A DNA stretch of 64,000 nt from UBA1724 sp963632245 (GCA_963632245.1 CAVGTF010000001.1:1-64000); one strand, 5' to 3'. Shown: positions 35,446 through 45,576, numbered from the stretch's first letter. Program-made: numbers and translations. Notes: generated by a model not told the origin, from the letters alone.

Positions 35446-38400
35446 ATGCTTCTCGACTGGATTATCAAAAAGCTCTTCAGCAGCCGCAACAAGCGCGTGG
35501 TCAACAAGCTCTGGCCCCTCGTCCAGAAGGTGAACCAGCTGGCAGAGCAATATCGGTCCCTCTCCGACGACGAGCTGCGCGCCAAGACGCCGGAATTCAA
35601 GGAACGCCTGAAGAATGGCGAGACTGTCGACCAGATCATGTGCGAGGCCTACGCCGTGGTGAAGGACGCCTGCCGGCGCCTGAAGGAATCCACCAAGGAA
35701 GAGGAGCATTTTGTGGAGGTCACCGGCCACCGCCTGGAGTGGGACATGGTCCCCTTCGATGTCCAGATCATGGGTGGCATCGTCCTGAACCAGTCCAAGA
35801 TCGCGGAGATGGCCACCGGTGAAGGAAAGACCCTGGTGGCCACCATGCCCCTCTACCTCAATGCCCTCACCGGCAAAAATGTCCAGCTGGTCACCGTCAA
35901 CGACTACCTGGCGCGCCGTGACTCCGAGTGGATGGGGCATGTCCTGCGCTGGCTGGGACTCACCGTGGGATGCATCCAGAACAACCAGTCCCCGCAGGTC
36001 CGCCGCGAGCAATACGCCTGCGACATCACCTACGGCACCAACTCCGAATTCGGCTTCGACTACCTGCGCGACATGGGCATGGCGCATTCGAAGGAGGAGC
36101 TGGTCCAGCGCGACTACTACTACGCCATCGTTGACGAAATCGACTCCATCCTCATCGACGAGGCGCGTACCCCGCTGATCATCGCCGGACCCGCCAAGGT
36201 CTCCACCCACATGTATGACAAGGTGAAGCCCATGGTGGAATCCCTCTACGCCAAGCAGTATCGCCTGGTCGCCGGACTCCTCCAGGACGCCAAGACCCTC
36301 CTCGACAAGCCCGATGCCACCGCACAGGACAAAGACGACGCCTACCACCTGCTGGCGAAGGTCCAGATGGCCATGCCCCGCCACAAGCTCCTGCGCCGCT
36401 TCATGGAGGACCCCGGTGTCCGCAAGGGCCTGGAGAAGGTGGATGCGGAGTGGCACTCCGACGTGAACCGTGGTCTGCTCCAGGACATCAAGCAGGAGCT
36501 CTACTTCTCCGTGGACGAAAAGGGCGGCGAGTCCGAGCTCTCCGAGAAGGGCCGCCGGGAACTCATGCCCTCCGATCCCCAGGCATTCGTCATCCCCGAT
36601 CTCCCCACCATCTTCAGCGAACTGGATGGCGACAACACCCTCTCCCCCGAGGAAAAGCTGGAACGCCGCAAGGCGGTCCAGGTGGAATACGACACCAAGG
36701 CCGAGCTGCTCCACAATATCTCCCAGCTCCTCCGCGCATACTGCCTCTTCGAAAAGGACGTCCAGTATGTCGTCCAGGACAACAAGGTCATCATCGTTGA
36801 CGAATTCACCGGACGCCCCCAGCCCGGACGGCGCTTCTCCGAAGGCCTGCACCAGGCGCTGGAGGCCAAGGAGAACGTGAAGATCGAGCGCGAGACCCAG
36901 ACCCTCGCCTCCATCACCATCCAGAACTACTTCCGAATGTACGAGAAGCTGGGTGGCATGACCGGTACCGCAGCCACCGAGGCCACCGAATTCAAGTCCA
37001 TCTACAATCTGGATGTGGTCACCATCCCCACCAACCGCCCCTGTCAGCGCATCGACTACGATGACCGGATCTACAAGACACAGCGCGAAAAGTACCGCGC
37101 CATCATCGAGGAGATCAAGGAGTGCAACCTGAAGGGCCAGCCCGTGCTGGTGGGCACCATCTCCGTGGAGGTCTCCGAGCTGCTCAGCCGACTGCTCACC
37201 CGCGAGAAGATCATCCACAATGTCCTGAACGCCAAGCACAACCAGAGCGAGGCCGAGATCGTGGCCCGCGCCGGACAGCGCGGCGCAGTCACCATCGCCA
37301 CCAACATGGCCGGCCGAGGCACCGACATCAAGCTGGCCCCCGGCGTCAAGGAACTCGGCGGACTCCATGTCATCGGCTCCGAACGCCACGACGCCCGACG
37401 CATCGACCTCCAGTTGCGCGGACGCTGTTCCCGGCAGGGCGACCCCGGTTCCAGCAGATTCTATATCTCCCTGGAAGATAACCTCATGCGACTCTTCGCA
37501 TCCGACCGCCTCGCCGCCATCATGGGCCGCCTGGGCCTGGAAGACGGCCAGGAGCTCTCCCACGGAATGCTCACCCGCGCCGTGGAAAAGGCGCAGCGCC
37601 GCGTGGAACAGCAGCACTTCAGCATCCGCAAGCGCACTCTGGAATACGACGACGTGATGAACAAGCAGCGCGCCGCCATCTACGGCCTGCGACACGAAAT
37701 CCTCACCACCGAGGACTCCCGGAAGCTCCTCATGGACTTCATCCGCACCGCCGTCGGCGAACGCGTCGACGCCGCCTTTGCCGCGCGCTCCCGCAATACC
37801 GACCTGGATACCACCGAATTGCAGGAGTGGCTAGGACGCACCATCCCCTTCTCCTTCCCCCCCGAGACCTTCACCAAACCCGAGAACCAGAAGGACGCCG
37901 AGACCCTCATCCAGGCCATCATGGATGGCATCGACCAGGTCTACTCCCTCAAGGAGAAGGTGGAGGGGCCCGAGGCCAGCCGCTGGCTGGAGCGCTTTAT
38001 CATGCTCGATGCCCTGGATAACCTCTACCAGGCGCACCTCTACGACATGGACGACCTGCGCCAGAGCGTCCAGCTGCGCTCCTACGGCCAGCGGGATCCC
38101 CTGGTGGAATACAAGCAGGAGGCCTACAACCTCTACTCCAACCTGCTCAATACCATCAAGGACTCCATCTCCATGAACATCTTCCGCTACCGCATGGTGA
38201 TCCGGCAGCAGCCCGCCAACGGCAAGCAGAACCAGGAGGGAGAGGACGGCGAGGAGTCCCAGGACGCCCCCAAGAAAAAGAACGCCCTGCCCCCCGTCGC
38301 CCCCCGTCGCCCCGCCGGAAATATCCAGACCCTCCACCAGTCACTGGGACAATTCGAGGGAGGCAATGAAGGCGGCGCCCGCAAGCAGCAAAAGCCCACC

Positions 38401-38496
38401 ACCATCCACCGGCAGCAGCCCAAGGTGGGACGCAATGATCCCTGCCCCTGCGGCTCCGGAAAGAAATACAAGGCCTGCTGCGGACGCTTCGAATAA
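35446..38496 (+). CDS. secA: Protein translocase ATPase SecA
   Basis: 1016 residues. Start set at [17 protein letters not shown]; upstream in-frame residues read from non-coding DNA. Walker [11 protein letters not shown] near 122-129, [42 protein letters not shown], and the second motor domain with [13 protein letters not shown] and [16 protein letters not shown]. The C-terminus is a zinc-binding SEC-C tail, [19 protein letters not shown]. An insert of about 100 residues after the DEAD motor (about 275-410) with a lysine-rich and acidic character is typical of PVC/Bacteroidetes SecA. It drives preproteins through SecYEG. Confidence 0.96.
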   Translation: MLLDWIIKKLFSSRNKRVVNKLWPLVQKVNQLAEQYRSLSDDELRAKTPEFKERLKNGETVDQIMCEAYAVVKDACRRLKESTKEEEHFVEVTGHRLEWDMVPFDVQIMGGIVLNQSKIAEMATGEGKTLVATMPLYLNALTGKNVQLVTVNDYLARRDSEWMGHVLRWLGLTVGCIQNNQSPQVRREQYACDITYGTNSEFGFDYLRDMGMAHSKEELVQRDYYYAIVDEIDSILIDEARTPLIIAGPAKVSTHMYDKVKPMVESLYAKQYRLVAGLLQDAKTLLDKPDATAQDKDDAYHLLAKVQMAMPRHKLLRRFMEDPGVRKGLEKVDAEWHSDVNRGLLQDIKQELYFSVDEKGGESELSEKGRRELMPSDPQAFVIPDLPTIFSELDGDNTLSPEEKLERRKAVQVEYDTKAELLHNISQLLRAYCLFEKDVQYVVQDNKVIIVDEFTGRPQPGRRFSEGLHQALEAKENVKIERETQTLASITIQNYFRMYEKLGGMTGTAATEATEFKSIYNLDVVTIPTNRPCQRIDYDDRIYKTQREKYRAIIEEIKECNLKGQPVLVGTISVEVSELLSRLLTREKIIHNVLNAKHNQSEAEIVARAGQRGAVTIATNMAGRGTDIKLAPGVKELGGLHVIGSERHDARRIDLQLRGRCSRQGDPGSSRFYISLEDNLMRLFASDRLAAIMGRLGLEDGQELSHGMLTRAVEKAQRRVEQQHFSIRKRTLEYDDVMNKQRAAIYGLRHEILTTEDSRKLLMDFIRTAVGERVDAAFAARSRNTDLDTTELQEWLGRTIPFSFPPETFTKPENQKDAETLIQAIMDGIDQVYSLKEKVEGPEASRWLERFIMLDALDNLYQAHLYDMDDLRQSVQLRSYGQRDPLVEYKQEAYNLYSNLLNTIKDSISMNIFRYRMVIRQQPANGKQNQEGEDGEESQDAPKKKNALPPVAPRRPAGNIQTLHQSLGQFEGGNEGGARKQQKPTTIHRQQPKVGRNDPCPCGSGKKYKACCGRFE

Positions 38497-38558
38497 ATCA
38501 GCACCCGCACGCAACACAACGCACGTCCTCACGACTCCCCCCCACGACACACCGTCCC

Positions 38559-39140
38559 ATGCCTGACTCCGAAAACGCATCCCGCGCACTCACAATCGCC
38601 GACCACGTCCGGGAGATCCTCCGCCTCTGCGGCGAGAATCCCACCCGCGAGGGTCTGGTGAAGACGCCGGACCGCGTGGAGAAGTCCTACCAGTTCCTGC
38701 TGGGCGGATATGCCCAGAATCCGGACGACATCGTGGGGGACGCCATCTTCAGCGAGGAGTGCAACCACATGGTGGTGGTCAAGGACATCGAGGTATACTC
38801 CCTCTGCGAACACCACCTGCTCCCCTTCTACGGAAAGTGCCACATCGGATACATCCCCCGCGGAAAGGTCTACGGGGTCTCCAAGCTGGCACGCATCGTG
38901 GACTGCTTTGCGCGGCGACTCCAGCTCCAGGAACGACTCACCCAGCAAATCGCCTCCTATGTCCGGGAAAAGATCGACGCCGAGGGCGTGGGAGTGGTCA
39001 TGGAATGCCACCACCTCTGCATGATGATGCGCGGCGTCCAAAAACAAAACTCCCTCATGGTCACCAGCGCAGTCCTGGGATCCTTCCGACGCTCCCAGGC
39101 CACCCGAAACGAGTTCATGGAACTCCTGAAGCGCGGATAA
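38559..39140 (+). CDS. folE: GTP cyclohydrolase I
   Basis: 193 residues, typical. Zinc ligands are in [12 protein letters not shown] and [41 protein letters not shown] and [11 protein letters not shown] are the standard FolE blocks. It makes dihydroneopterin triphosphate for folate or, in some bacteria, queuosine. It ends a tight plus-strand run from tig, followed by a strong terminator. Confidence 0.96.
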   Translation: MPDSENASRALTIADHVREILRLCGENPTREGLVKTPDRVEKSYQFLLGGYAQNPDDIVGDAIFSEECNHMVVVKDIEVYSLCEHHLLPFYGKCHIGYIPRGKVYGVSKLARIVDCFARRLQLQERLTQQIASYVREKIDAEGVGVVMECHHLCMMMRGVQKQNSLMVTSAVLGSFRRSQATRNEFMELLKRG

Positions 39141-39153
39141 AGACCCCGCGCGC

Positions 39154-39186
39154 AAATCCCCCGACGAAAACGCCGGGGGATTTTTC
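39154..39186 (+). terminator. Rho-independent terminator after folE
   Basis: AAATCCCCCG-loop-CGGGGGATTT followed by TTTC, 14 nt beyond the folE stop. Stem of ten base pairs with a ten-base loop. Confidence 0.88.
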
Positions 39187-39206
39187 TATTTCTAGGAGCC
39201 GCCTGA

Positions 39207-39235
39207 CTGCAAAACGCAGTGGGAGGCCTTATATT
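39207..39235 (+). promoter_or_regulatory. Candidate promoter of the SRP RNA gene
   Basis: CTGCAA and TATATT separated by 17 bp. The -10 ends 7 nt before the start of the long RNA stem at 39243, exactly where transcription should begin. Confidence 0.55.
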
Positions 39236-39242
39236 AAGCGCC

Positions 39243-39369
39243 GTCATGTCGCGTATTTCGGAACCTGTGCGGCAAGGTGTTTGTGAACCGGGTCAGATGG
39301 GGAACCAAGCAGCCCTAAGCATGCAGCTTGGGTGCCAGCAACTCCGGAATACGCGGCATGACTTTTTTT
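39243..39369 (+). ncRNA. ffs: Signal recognition particle RNA (4.5S type)
   Basis: The apical domain has the near-universal SRP motif: GTGAACCGGGTCAGATGGGG followed by AACCAAGCAGCCCTAAG, with the GGAA tetraloop and the asymmetric A/C-rich internal loop that binds Ffh. The ends pair over more than 15 bp (GTCATGTCGCGTATT with AATACGCGGCATGAC, with a T:G pair) and the transcript ends in T7. Length about 120 nt, the short bacterial form without an Alu domain. Its position just before dnaX matches the ffs-dnaX arrangement of several phyla. Confidence 0.93.
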
Positions 39370-39419
39370 GTATCGTCCCTATATTCGGAATCCCTAGCTA
39401 GCGCGCGGGCGGAGGTCAG

Positions 39420-41222
39420 ATGTCGTATCAAGTATTGGCCAGGAAGTGGCGTCCCCAGACCTTTGCGGAGGTCGTGGGACAGGAACACATCGCACGCACC
39501 CTGAAAAACGCCCTCAATACCGGACGAACCGGACACGCATACCTCTTCGTGGGCTCACGAGGCATCGGCAAAACGACCTCCGCCCGCATCTTCGCAAAGG
39601 CCCTCAATTGCCAACACCGCGTGGACGGCGAGCCCTGCTGCCAGTGCGAATCCTGCCGCGAAATCGCCGAGGGTTCCTCCATGGATGTCATCGAAATCGA
39701 TGCCGCCAGCCACAACAAGGTGGAGCATATCCAGCCCATCCGCGAGCAGATGGCATTCCCGCCCGTGAAGAGCCCCTTCAAGATCTATATCATGGACGAG
39801 GTGCACATGCTCACGCCTTCGGCGTGGAATGCATTGCTGAAGACCCTGGAAGAGCCCCCGCCCTACATAAAGTTCATCTTCGCGACCACCGAGGTCCATA
39901 AGGTCCTGCCCACCATCATCTCCCGCTGCCAGCGCTTCGATCTGCGGCGCATCCCCGTACCACTCATCGTCAACCGCCTTCGCGAGATCGCCAATGCCGA
40001 GAAGCTCTACGTGGAGGACCAGGCACTCGCCGCCGTGGCACGCGCCGCCAATGGCGGAATGCGCGACGCGCTCTCCACGCTGGACCAGATCATCTCCTTC
40101 TGCGGCGGAACCACCCCCGAGGAGACCATCCGCGAAAGCGATGTCATCCAAATCTTCGGACTGGCCTCCGGCACCGAAATCCGCGAAATCGCCCAGGGAA
40201 TCCTCTTCAACGACCTCTCACGCTCCCTGGAAATGATCGGCGAGCTCGCCGATAGCGGCCGCGACTTGGAACAGGTCTACGACGCACTGACCGAATTTCT
40301 CCGGAATCTCATGCTGTCAGGCTCCTGCAAAGACGCCGCAAAATACCTGGAGCTGGTCCCCGAGGAAATCCAGTATTTCCAACAGCTGGCGCGCTCCGTC
40401 GATCCCGCGTTGCCCCGACGGCTCCTGGCGACCATCATCCCCCAGGAACGCTCTTTCAAACAGTGCCTCAATAAGCGCATGGCACTGGAAGTCCTGGTGA
40501 CCCAACTCGTCAACGAGATCCACAGCACCTCCCTCGACGATATCCTCACACACCTCAATGTCATCAGCGGACTCATCCCTAAGGAGAAGGTCACCCCACG
40601 AGTCCCCCCGACTCTCACTACACCCCCACCAGTCCTCCAGGCACCACCACCAGCGCCAAAGCCTGCCCCCACGCCCGTAGCAGCTAAAACACCCAAGCCG
40701 GCACCCGTGGCAGCAGAGACCCCGAAGCCCACTCCCGAGCCCCCGAAGCCTACAGTTGCAGAACCCCCAAAGGCGGAGGTGAAACCCGAACCTGCGACTG
40801 CCCCTGATCCTGCACCTGCTCCCGTGGTTGCAGAAACCCCCACTCCGGTGCCCGTGGCAGAAGCGCCTGCTCCAACATCGGCACCCGCCCCTGTAGCGCA
40901 AGAGGACTCCCCCATGGAAATTCCGCCAGCGTTACTGAATGGCGAGGGCGTGGAGTCCTATGACTCTCCTGCGGAGGCGAGTGACAAATGGGATTGGCAG
41001 AATGCATCGGTGTCCTCTACGACTGCGGAGGAGGGTGTCTCTGCCGGAGTCCAGGCGCTCCTCTCCCAGGATTCTCCCCGTGAGGAATACCAGGCCATCG
41101 CAGGCACCAACTATCGTCGCGCCACCAAAGAGGAGCTCAAGGCCCTCTCCGAGCGCCCCGCGGTGAAGCAGGTGTCCGCCTCCCTGGGCACACAGCCCTA
41201 CGACGGCGTGATACCCCTCTAG
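39420..41222 (+). CDS. dnaX: DNA polymerase III subunit gamma/tau
   Basis: 600 residues. Starts MSYQVLARKWRPQTFAEVVG; Walker A VGSRGIGKTT (44-53), four zinc ligands (C64, C73, C76, C79), IYIMDEVHMLT, KTLEEPPPYIKFIFATTE, and the SRCQRFD sensor. After the clamp-loader core (about 370 residues) comes a 100-residue Pro/Ala/Lys-rich linker (about 395-500) and a short C-terminal region that does not resemble the E. coli tau domain. I see no obvious slippery A-run for a programmed frameshift in the linker. GGAGG precedes the ATG. Confidence 0.94.
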   Translation: MSYQVLARKWRPQTFAEVVGQEHIARTLKNALNTGRTGHAYLFVGSRGIGKTTSARIFAKALNCQHRVDGEPCCQCESCREIAEGSSMDVIEIDAASHNKVEHIQPIREQMAFPPVKSPFKIYIMDEVHMLTPSAWNALLKTLEEPPPYIKFIFATTEVHKVLPTIISRCQRFDLRRIPVPLIVNRLREIANAEKLYVEDQALAAVARAANGGMRDALSTLDQIISFCGGTTPEETIRESDVIQIFGLASGTEIREIAQGILFNDLSRSLEMIGELADSGRDLEQVYDALTEFLRNLMLSGSCKDAAKYLELVPEEIQYFQQLARSVDPALPRRLLATIIPQERSFKQCLNKRMALEVLVTQLVNEIHSTSLDDILTHLNVISGLIPKEKVTPRVPPTLTTPPPVLQAPPPAPKPAPTPVAAKTPKPAPVAAETPKPTPEPPKPTVAEPPKAEVKPEPATAPDPAPAPVVAETPTPVPVAEAPAPTSAPAPVAQEDSPMEIPPALLNGEGVESYDSPAEASDKWDWQNASVSSTTAEEGVSAGVQALLSQDSPREEYQAIAGTNYRRATKEELKALSERPAVKQVSASLGTQPYDGVIPL

Positions 41223-41255
41223 ACCGCATACCCCCCCCCTTCCTCCCCTTCCTCC

Positions 41256-41864
41256 ATGGAAATCAAGCTCCCGACACCCATTGAACGGCTGGTCGCGCGC
41301 CTGCGAAAACTCCCCGGCGTGGGATCCCAGACGGCATTGCGCCATGTGTGGGAGCTCTTGCGCTGGAAGGAGAGCGACCTGGCCGCGCTGGCGGAGGAGC
41401 TTGCCACCCTCAAGCAACAGGTGACGCCCTGCCCCGTCTGCGGCTTCTACACCGAGGGCGGTGGACTCTGCCAAATCTGCGCATCCGAGAATCGCGACCG
41501 CACAAAGATCTGCGTAGTGGAGACCGCCCCACAGGTGCCCGTCCTGGAGCGCACCGGCTGCTACAAGGGCCTCTATCACGTCCTGGGCGGACGCTTCTCC
41601 CCACTCTCCGGAGTCACCCCAGAACACCTCCATTGGCACGCCTTAGGCGAACGACTCCAGAATCCAGAGGTCAAGGAGCTCATCCTGGCCACCAGCACTG
41701 ACGTGGAGGGACAGGCCACCGCAAAACTCCTCATGGACGACTTCCAACGCGAAGGCCTCACCATCACGCGACTGGCCATCGGAGTGCCCACCGGCGCCGA
41801 TCTGGCATACGCCGATGCCCCCACCCTGGCACAGGCCCTCAGCGCACGACACCCCTTCTCTTGA
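41256..41864 (+). CDS. recR: Recombination protein RecR
   Basis: 202 residues. Helix-hairpin-helix LRKLPGVGSQTALRH, the C4 zinc finger (C59, C62, C72, C75), and a TOPRIM domain beginning KICVVE with LYHVLGGRFSPL. It works with RecF/RecO in gap repair. dnaX-recR is the classic pair; the ybaB gene that normally sits between them is absent. No Shine-Dalgarno; the leader is pyrimidine-rich. Confidence 0.95.
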   Translation: MEIKLPTPIERLVARLRKLPGVGSQTALRHVWELLRWKESDLAALAEELATLKQQVTPCPVCGFYTEGGGLCQICASENRDRTKICVVETAPQVPVLERTGCYKGLYHVLGGRFSPLSGVTPEHLHWHALGERLQNPEVKELILATSTDVEGQATAKLLMDDFQREGLTITRLAIGVPTGADLAYADAPTLAQALSARHPFS

Positions 41865-41896
41865 TCGCAACACAACACCATTCACCACACACCGCC

Positions 41897-43489
41897 ATGA
41901 CAACCACCAAACTCCTTCTGGGCGACGAAGCCTACGCACAAGGCGCCATGGACGCCGGCATCTCCGCCTGCTACGCATACCCCGGGACCCCCTCCACCGA
42001 AATCATGGAGTACTTCCAGACGTCCCCCCTGGCCGCGGAACGCAAGATCCACCGCCAGTGGTCCTGCAACGAGAAGGCCGCCATGGAAGAGGCCATCGGC
42101 GCCAGCTACATGGGCAAGCGCGCCATCGCCTGCATGAAACACGTGGGACTCAATGCCTGCGCCGATGGCTTCATGAACTCCGCCATCACCGGCGCAAACG
42201 GCGGACTCCTGGTCACCGTGGCCGACGATCCCTCCATGCACTCCTCCCAGAATGAGCAGGACAGCCGCTTCTACGGCAAATTCGCCATGATCCCCGTCAT
42301 GGAGCCCACGACCCAACAGGAGGCATACGATCTGCCCGCATACGCCTTCGAGCTCTCCGAAAAATACCAGACCCCCGTCCTGGTCCGCTTCACCACACGG
42401 CTCTCACACTCCCGCGCCGACGTGAAGCTCGCCGACTCCGCACGACCCCAGAACGAAATCCACTTCCCCGAAAATCCCAAGAAGTTCGTCCTACTCCCCG
42501 CCATCGCAAAAGCGAACTACAATGCACTGCTCGCCAAGCAGGACGCCTTCCGCCAGGAAAGCGAGGACTCCCCCTTCAATGCATACTTTGACGGCGCCGA
42601 CAAGTCCCTGGGCATCCTGGCCTGCGGCATCGGCTACAACTACCTCATGGAGGCCTACCAGGGAAAGTGCCCCCACCCCGTCCTCAAGATCTCACAGTAT
42701 CCCCTCCCCCGCAAAAAGATCCAACGCCTCCTCGACGAGTGCGAGAAGATCCTGGTGATCGAAGAGGGCATGCCCGTCGTCGAGGATATCCTCCGCGGAC
42801 TCTTCGGCGATCCCCGCATCACCGGACGACTCACCGGCGCACTGCCCCGCACCGGCGAACTCTCCACCCGCGCCGTCCAGCTGGCCTGCGGACTGGACGC
42901 CCCCGCACTCCTGGAACCCAGTCCGCTCCTCCGCCAACGGCCCCCGCGTCTCTGCGACGGATGCCCCCACGCCGATACCTACCGCGCCCTCACCGAGGCA
43001 ACCCAGAAGGTCGGCGACTCAAAGGTCTTCGGCGACATCGGCTGCTACACCCTCGGCGCACTGCCTCCCTATAACGCCATCACCTCCTGCGTCGACATGG
43101 GCGCCTCCATCACTCTGGCGAAAGGCGCCGCTGACAATGGCATGAAGCACGCCGTCGCCGTCATCGGAGACTCCACCTTCACACACTCCGGAATGACCGG
43201 ACTGCTGGACGCTATCTGGGAAAATGCCCCCATCACCGTCGTCATCCTCGACAACCTCACCGTGGGCATGACCGGTGGACAGGACTCCGCCGCCCTGGGA
43301 CGCCTGGAGGACCTGGTGAAGGGCCTGGGCGTCTCCCCCGAACACATCCGCGTCATCACTCCCCTCCCCGCCAAGCACCAGGAGAACGAGGCGATCTTCG
43401 AGGAGGAGCTCAACTACCCCGGAGTCTCCGTCGTCATCGCACGCCGCGAGTGCATCCAGACTCTCCGCCGGAAGGTCGCAAAGAAGTAG
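41897..43489 (+). CDS. iorA: Indolepyruvate:ferredoxin oxidoreductase alpha subunit, without ferredoxin domain
   Basis: 530 residues. N-terminal pyrimidine-type domain (GDEAYAQGAMDAGISACYAY, PGTPSTEI), the glycine-rich SGITGANGG-like block reading SAITGANGGLLVTVADDPS, and a C-terminal TPP-binding domain (CDGCPHADTYRAL, GDIGCYTLG, AVIGDSTFTHSGMTGLLD). It oxidises aryl 2-oxoacids to acyl-CoA with a partner beta subunit, encoded next. The protein stops at RRECIQTLRRKVAKK, where relatives continue into a two-cluster ferredoxin domain, so electrons must leave another way. ATG chosen over an upstream TTG. Confidence 0.88.
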   Translation: MTTTKLLLGDEAYAQGAMDAGISACYAYPGTPSTEIMEYFQTSPLAAERKIHRQWSCNEKAAMEEAIGASYMGKRAIACMKHVGLNACADGFMNSAITGANGGLLVTVADDPSMHSSQNEQDSRFYGKFAMIPVMEPTTQQEAYDLPAYAFELSEKYQTPVLVRFTTRLSHSRADVKLADSARPQNEIHFPENPKKFVLLPAIAKANYNALLAKQDAFRQESEDSPFNAYFDGADKSLGILACGIGYNYLMEAYQGKCPHPVLKISQYPLPRKKIQRLLDECEKILVIEEGMPVVEDILRGLFGDPRITGRLTGALPRTGELSTRAVQLACGLDAPALLEPSPLLRQRPPRLCDGCPHADTYRALTEATQKVGDSKVFGDIGCYTLGALPPYNAITSCVDMGASITLAKGAADNGMKHAVAVIGDSTFTHSGMTGLLDAIWENAPITVVILDNLTVGMTGGQDSAALGRLEDLVKGLGVSPEHIRVITPLPAKHQENEAIFEEELNYPGVSVVIARRECIQTLRRKVAKK

Positions 43490-43547
43490 CGATCACCCCC
43501 CCGGCAAACACACCTTCCATTCCCTCCAAAACAGGAGAAGAAACACT

Positions 43548-44129
43548 ATGAAATGTGACATCGTCCTCGCCGGCGTGGGCGGACAGGGAATCCTCACCAT
43601 CGCCGCCATCCTCGGAAAGATGGCCGTGGCGGAGAACCTCCACGTGAAACAGTCCGAAATCCACGGCATGAGCCAGCGCGGCGGCTCCGTCTTCGCACAC
43701 CTCCGACTCTCCAGCCAACCCATCCTGGCCGACCAAATCACCGCCGGCGCCGCCGACCTGGTGGTCGCCATGGAGCCCATGGAGGCACTCCGGCACGCAC
43801 AGAGCCTCGCCCCCACCGGCACCGTCATCACCGACCGCACCCCCGTGGTCAATATCGGCGACTACCCCGCCGAAGAGGAGATCATCAACGAACTCCATAA
43901 GCTCCCCGGACTGGTCCTCCTCGATACCACCGACCTGGCCAAGAAGTCCGGAAATCCCCGTAACACCAATATCGTGCTCCTGGGAGCCATCGCGAACTTC
44001 CTGGGACTGGATCCCACCTTCCTCGAAAAGGCCATCGAACAGCACTTCGCCCGCAAGGGCGACGCCGTGGTCCAGGCCGCCCTCACCGCCTTCCGCCTGG
44101 GAAAGGACGCGAAGTCCCAACAGGCATAA
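43548..44129 (+). CDS. iorB: Indolepyruvate oxidoreductase beta subunit
   Basis: 193 residues. The gamma-type 2-oxoacid oxidoreductase domain is clear: CDIVLAGVGGQGILTIAAIL, SEIHGMSQRGGSVFAHLR and LVVAMEPMEALRH. Together with IorA it forms the CoA-acylating enzyme used by anaerobes in aromatic amino acid breakdown or, in reverse, synthesis. AGGAG precedes the start. 58 nt separate it from iorA. Confidence 0.9.
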   Translation: MKCDIVLAGVGGQGILTIAAILGKMAVAENLHVKQSEIHGMSQRGGSVFAHLRLSSQPILADQITAGAADLVVAMEPMEALRHAQSLAPTGTVITDRTPVVNIGDYPAEEEIINELHKLPGLVLLDTTDLAKKSGNPRNTNIVLLGAIANFLGLDPTFLEKAIEQHFARKGDAVVQAALTAFRLGKDAKSQQA

Positions 44130-44183
44130 AATTCTCACTCACCCCACAAAACTCTCTGCTTTCACAAAGGAGTCTCCGCAACC

Positions 44184-45104
44184 ATGCGCATTCTCGTCAC
44201 CGGCGGCGCCGGATTCATCGGCAGCCACATCGTTGAAATGTTCCAGGGAAAAGCCGAGGTCCGCGTCCTGGATAACCTCCGCACCGGATTCAAAAAGAAC
44301 CTGGAGGGCTTCCAGGTGGATTTCCGCGAGGGTTCCATCCTCGACAAGCCCTTCCTGGCAAAGGCAATGGAGGGCGTGGACTACGTCTTCCACCTCGCCG
44401 CAATGATCTCCGTCCCCGAGTCCATGGCGAAGCCCCAGGAGTGCGTGGAGATCAACACCCAGGGCACCCTGAATGTCCTGGAGGCCGCCGCACAGGCCGG
44501 CGCCAAGAAGCTCTGCCTCTCTACCTCCGCCGCCATCTACGGCGACAACCCCGAGGTCCCCAAGCGCGAGACCATGTGCCCCGAGCCCAAGAGCCCCTAC
44601 GCGGTCACCAAGCTCGACGACGAATACTACTGCGCCATGTATACCCGCGAGCGCAATCTGCCTACCGCTTGCCTCCGGTACTTCAATGTCTTCGGACCCC
44701 GCCAGAACCCCCACAGCCAGTATGCCGCCGCAGTGCCCATCTTCGTGGCGAAGGCGCTGGCCAACGAGCCCCTCACCATCTTCGGTGACGGCGAACAGAC
44801 CCGCGATTTCATCTACGTGAAGGATATCGCGCGCGCCAACGCCTTCTTCGCCACCGAATCCACCGCCACCGGCGTCCACAACATCGCCTACGGCGGCGTC
44901 ATCACCATCAATGACCTGGCAAAGAAGATCGTCGAGATCACCGGCTCGCACTCCGAAATCGTCCACCAGGCCGTCCGCGCCGGCGACGTGAAACACTCCT
45001 ACGCCGCCATCGACAAGCTCAAGGCCACCGGCTTCAAGCCCTGCTCCAACTTCGAGGAAGGACTCGCCGCCACCATCGCCTACTTCCGCTCTCTCCAGAA
45101 GTAG
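44184..45104 (+). CDS. NAD-dependent sugar epimerase (GalE/WbpP-like)
   Basis: 306 residues. Extended SDR: TGGAGFIGSH (7-16), SVPESMAKP, the catalytic STSAAIYGDN and YAVTK (Tyr and Lys), then LRYFNVFGPRQNPHSQYAAA and GDGEQTRDFIYVKDIARA. It most likely epimerises a UDP-sugar for surface polysaccharide; the exact substrate (glucose, GlcNAc or uronate) cannot be fixed. Strong AAGGAG ribosome site. It is not in an obvious polysaccharide cluster. Confidence 0.85.
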   Translation: MRILVTGGAGFIGSHIVEMFQGKAEVRVLDNLRTGFKKNLEGFQVDFREGSILDKPFLAKAMEGVDYVFHLAAMISVPESMAKPQECVEINTQGTLNVLEAAAQAGAKKLCLSTSAAIYGDNPEVPKRETMCPEPKSPYAVTKLDDEYYCAMYTRERNLPTACLRYFNVFGPRQNPHSQYAAAVPIFVAKALANEPLTIFGDGEQTRDFIYVKDIARANAFFATESTATGVHNIAYGGVITINDLAKKIVEITGSHSEIVHQAVRAGDVKHSYAAIDKLKATGFKPCSNFEEGLAATIAYFRSLQK

Positions 45105-45129
45105 CGATCGACACACCCTACACACGCCC

Positions 45130-45576
45130 ATGCCCCGAATCCTCTTCGTCTGCAGCTCCGACAGGACACGCGCACCCCTCGCCGCCGCGATCTTCCAACA
45201 ACTCGCACAACAGGCCGGACTCCAGGACTGCTCCTGCGACTCCGCCGGCATCCGAGCCTTCCATGGACAGCATATCGCCGACCACGTGACCACCGTCCTC
45301 AAAGAACGCGGCATCGAGCCCCGCCGCCTGGGCGTGCAACTCCTCTCCCCGAAACTCATCAAGTCCGCAGAACTCATCCTCTGCATGACGCGGGATCAGG
45401 AAAAGGAACTCACCTCGAACTTCGTCTCCGCACGAAACAAGACCAAGACGCTCATGTCCATCCTCCGACAGGACAGGGATGTCTTCGATCCCAATAAACA
45501 GCCCCTCGAATCCTACCGGCAGTGCGTCGCTCTTATGGAACCCGCACTCCAGGAACTCGTGGAACGACTGCTCTAG
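45130..45576 (+). CDS. Low-molecular-weight protein tyrosine phosphatase-like protein
   Basis: 148 residues. The active-site loop is at the N-terminus, FVCSSDRTRAPLAAA, with C8 and R14 in the C-x5-R spacing. The family's usual GNxCRSP is altered to SDRTRAP, which replaces the conserved Asn by Asp. The general-acid Asp is probably in DVFDPN near residue 117 (usually DPY). Related proteins act on tyrosine phosphate in exopolysaccharide control or as arsenate reductases. Lies 25 nt after the epimerase gene. Confidence 0.72.
   Translation: MPRILFVCSSDRTRAPLAAAIFQQLAQQAGLQDCSCDSAGIRAFHGQHIADHVTTVLKERGIEPRRLGVQLLSPKLIKSAELILCMTRDQEKELTSNFVSARNKTKTLMSILRQDRDVFDPNKQPLESYRQCVALMEPALQELVERLL

Noticed and set aside
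35056..37695. An 879-codon open frame antisense to secA and pyrE
   Set aside because: It spans two real, conserved genes in reverse and has shadow composition; no start signals or family motifs.
40600..40900. Programmed frameshift site in dnaX for a short gamma form
   Set aside because: No A-rich slippery heptamer with a following stop was seen in the linker region.
41861..41896. Upstream TTG start for iorA overlapping the recR stop
   Set aside because: The extra residues are not IorA-like and the ATG at 41897 gives the usual N-terminus.
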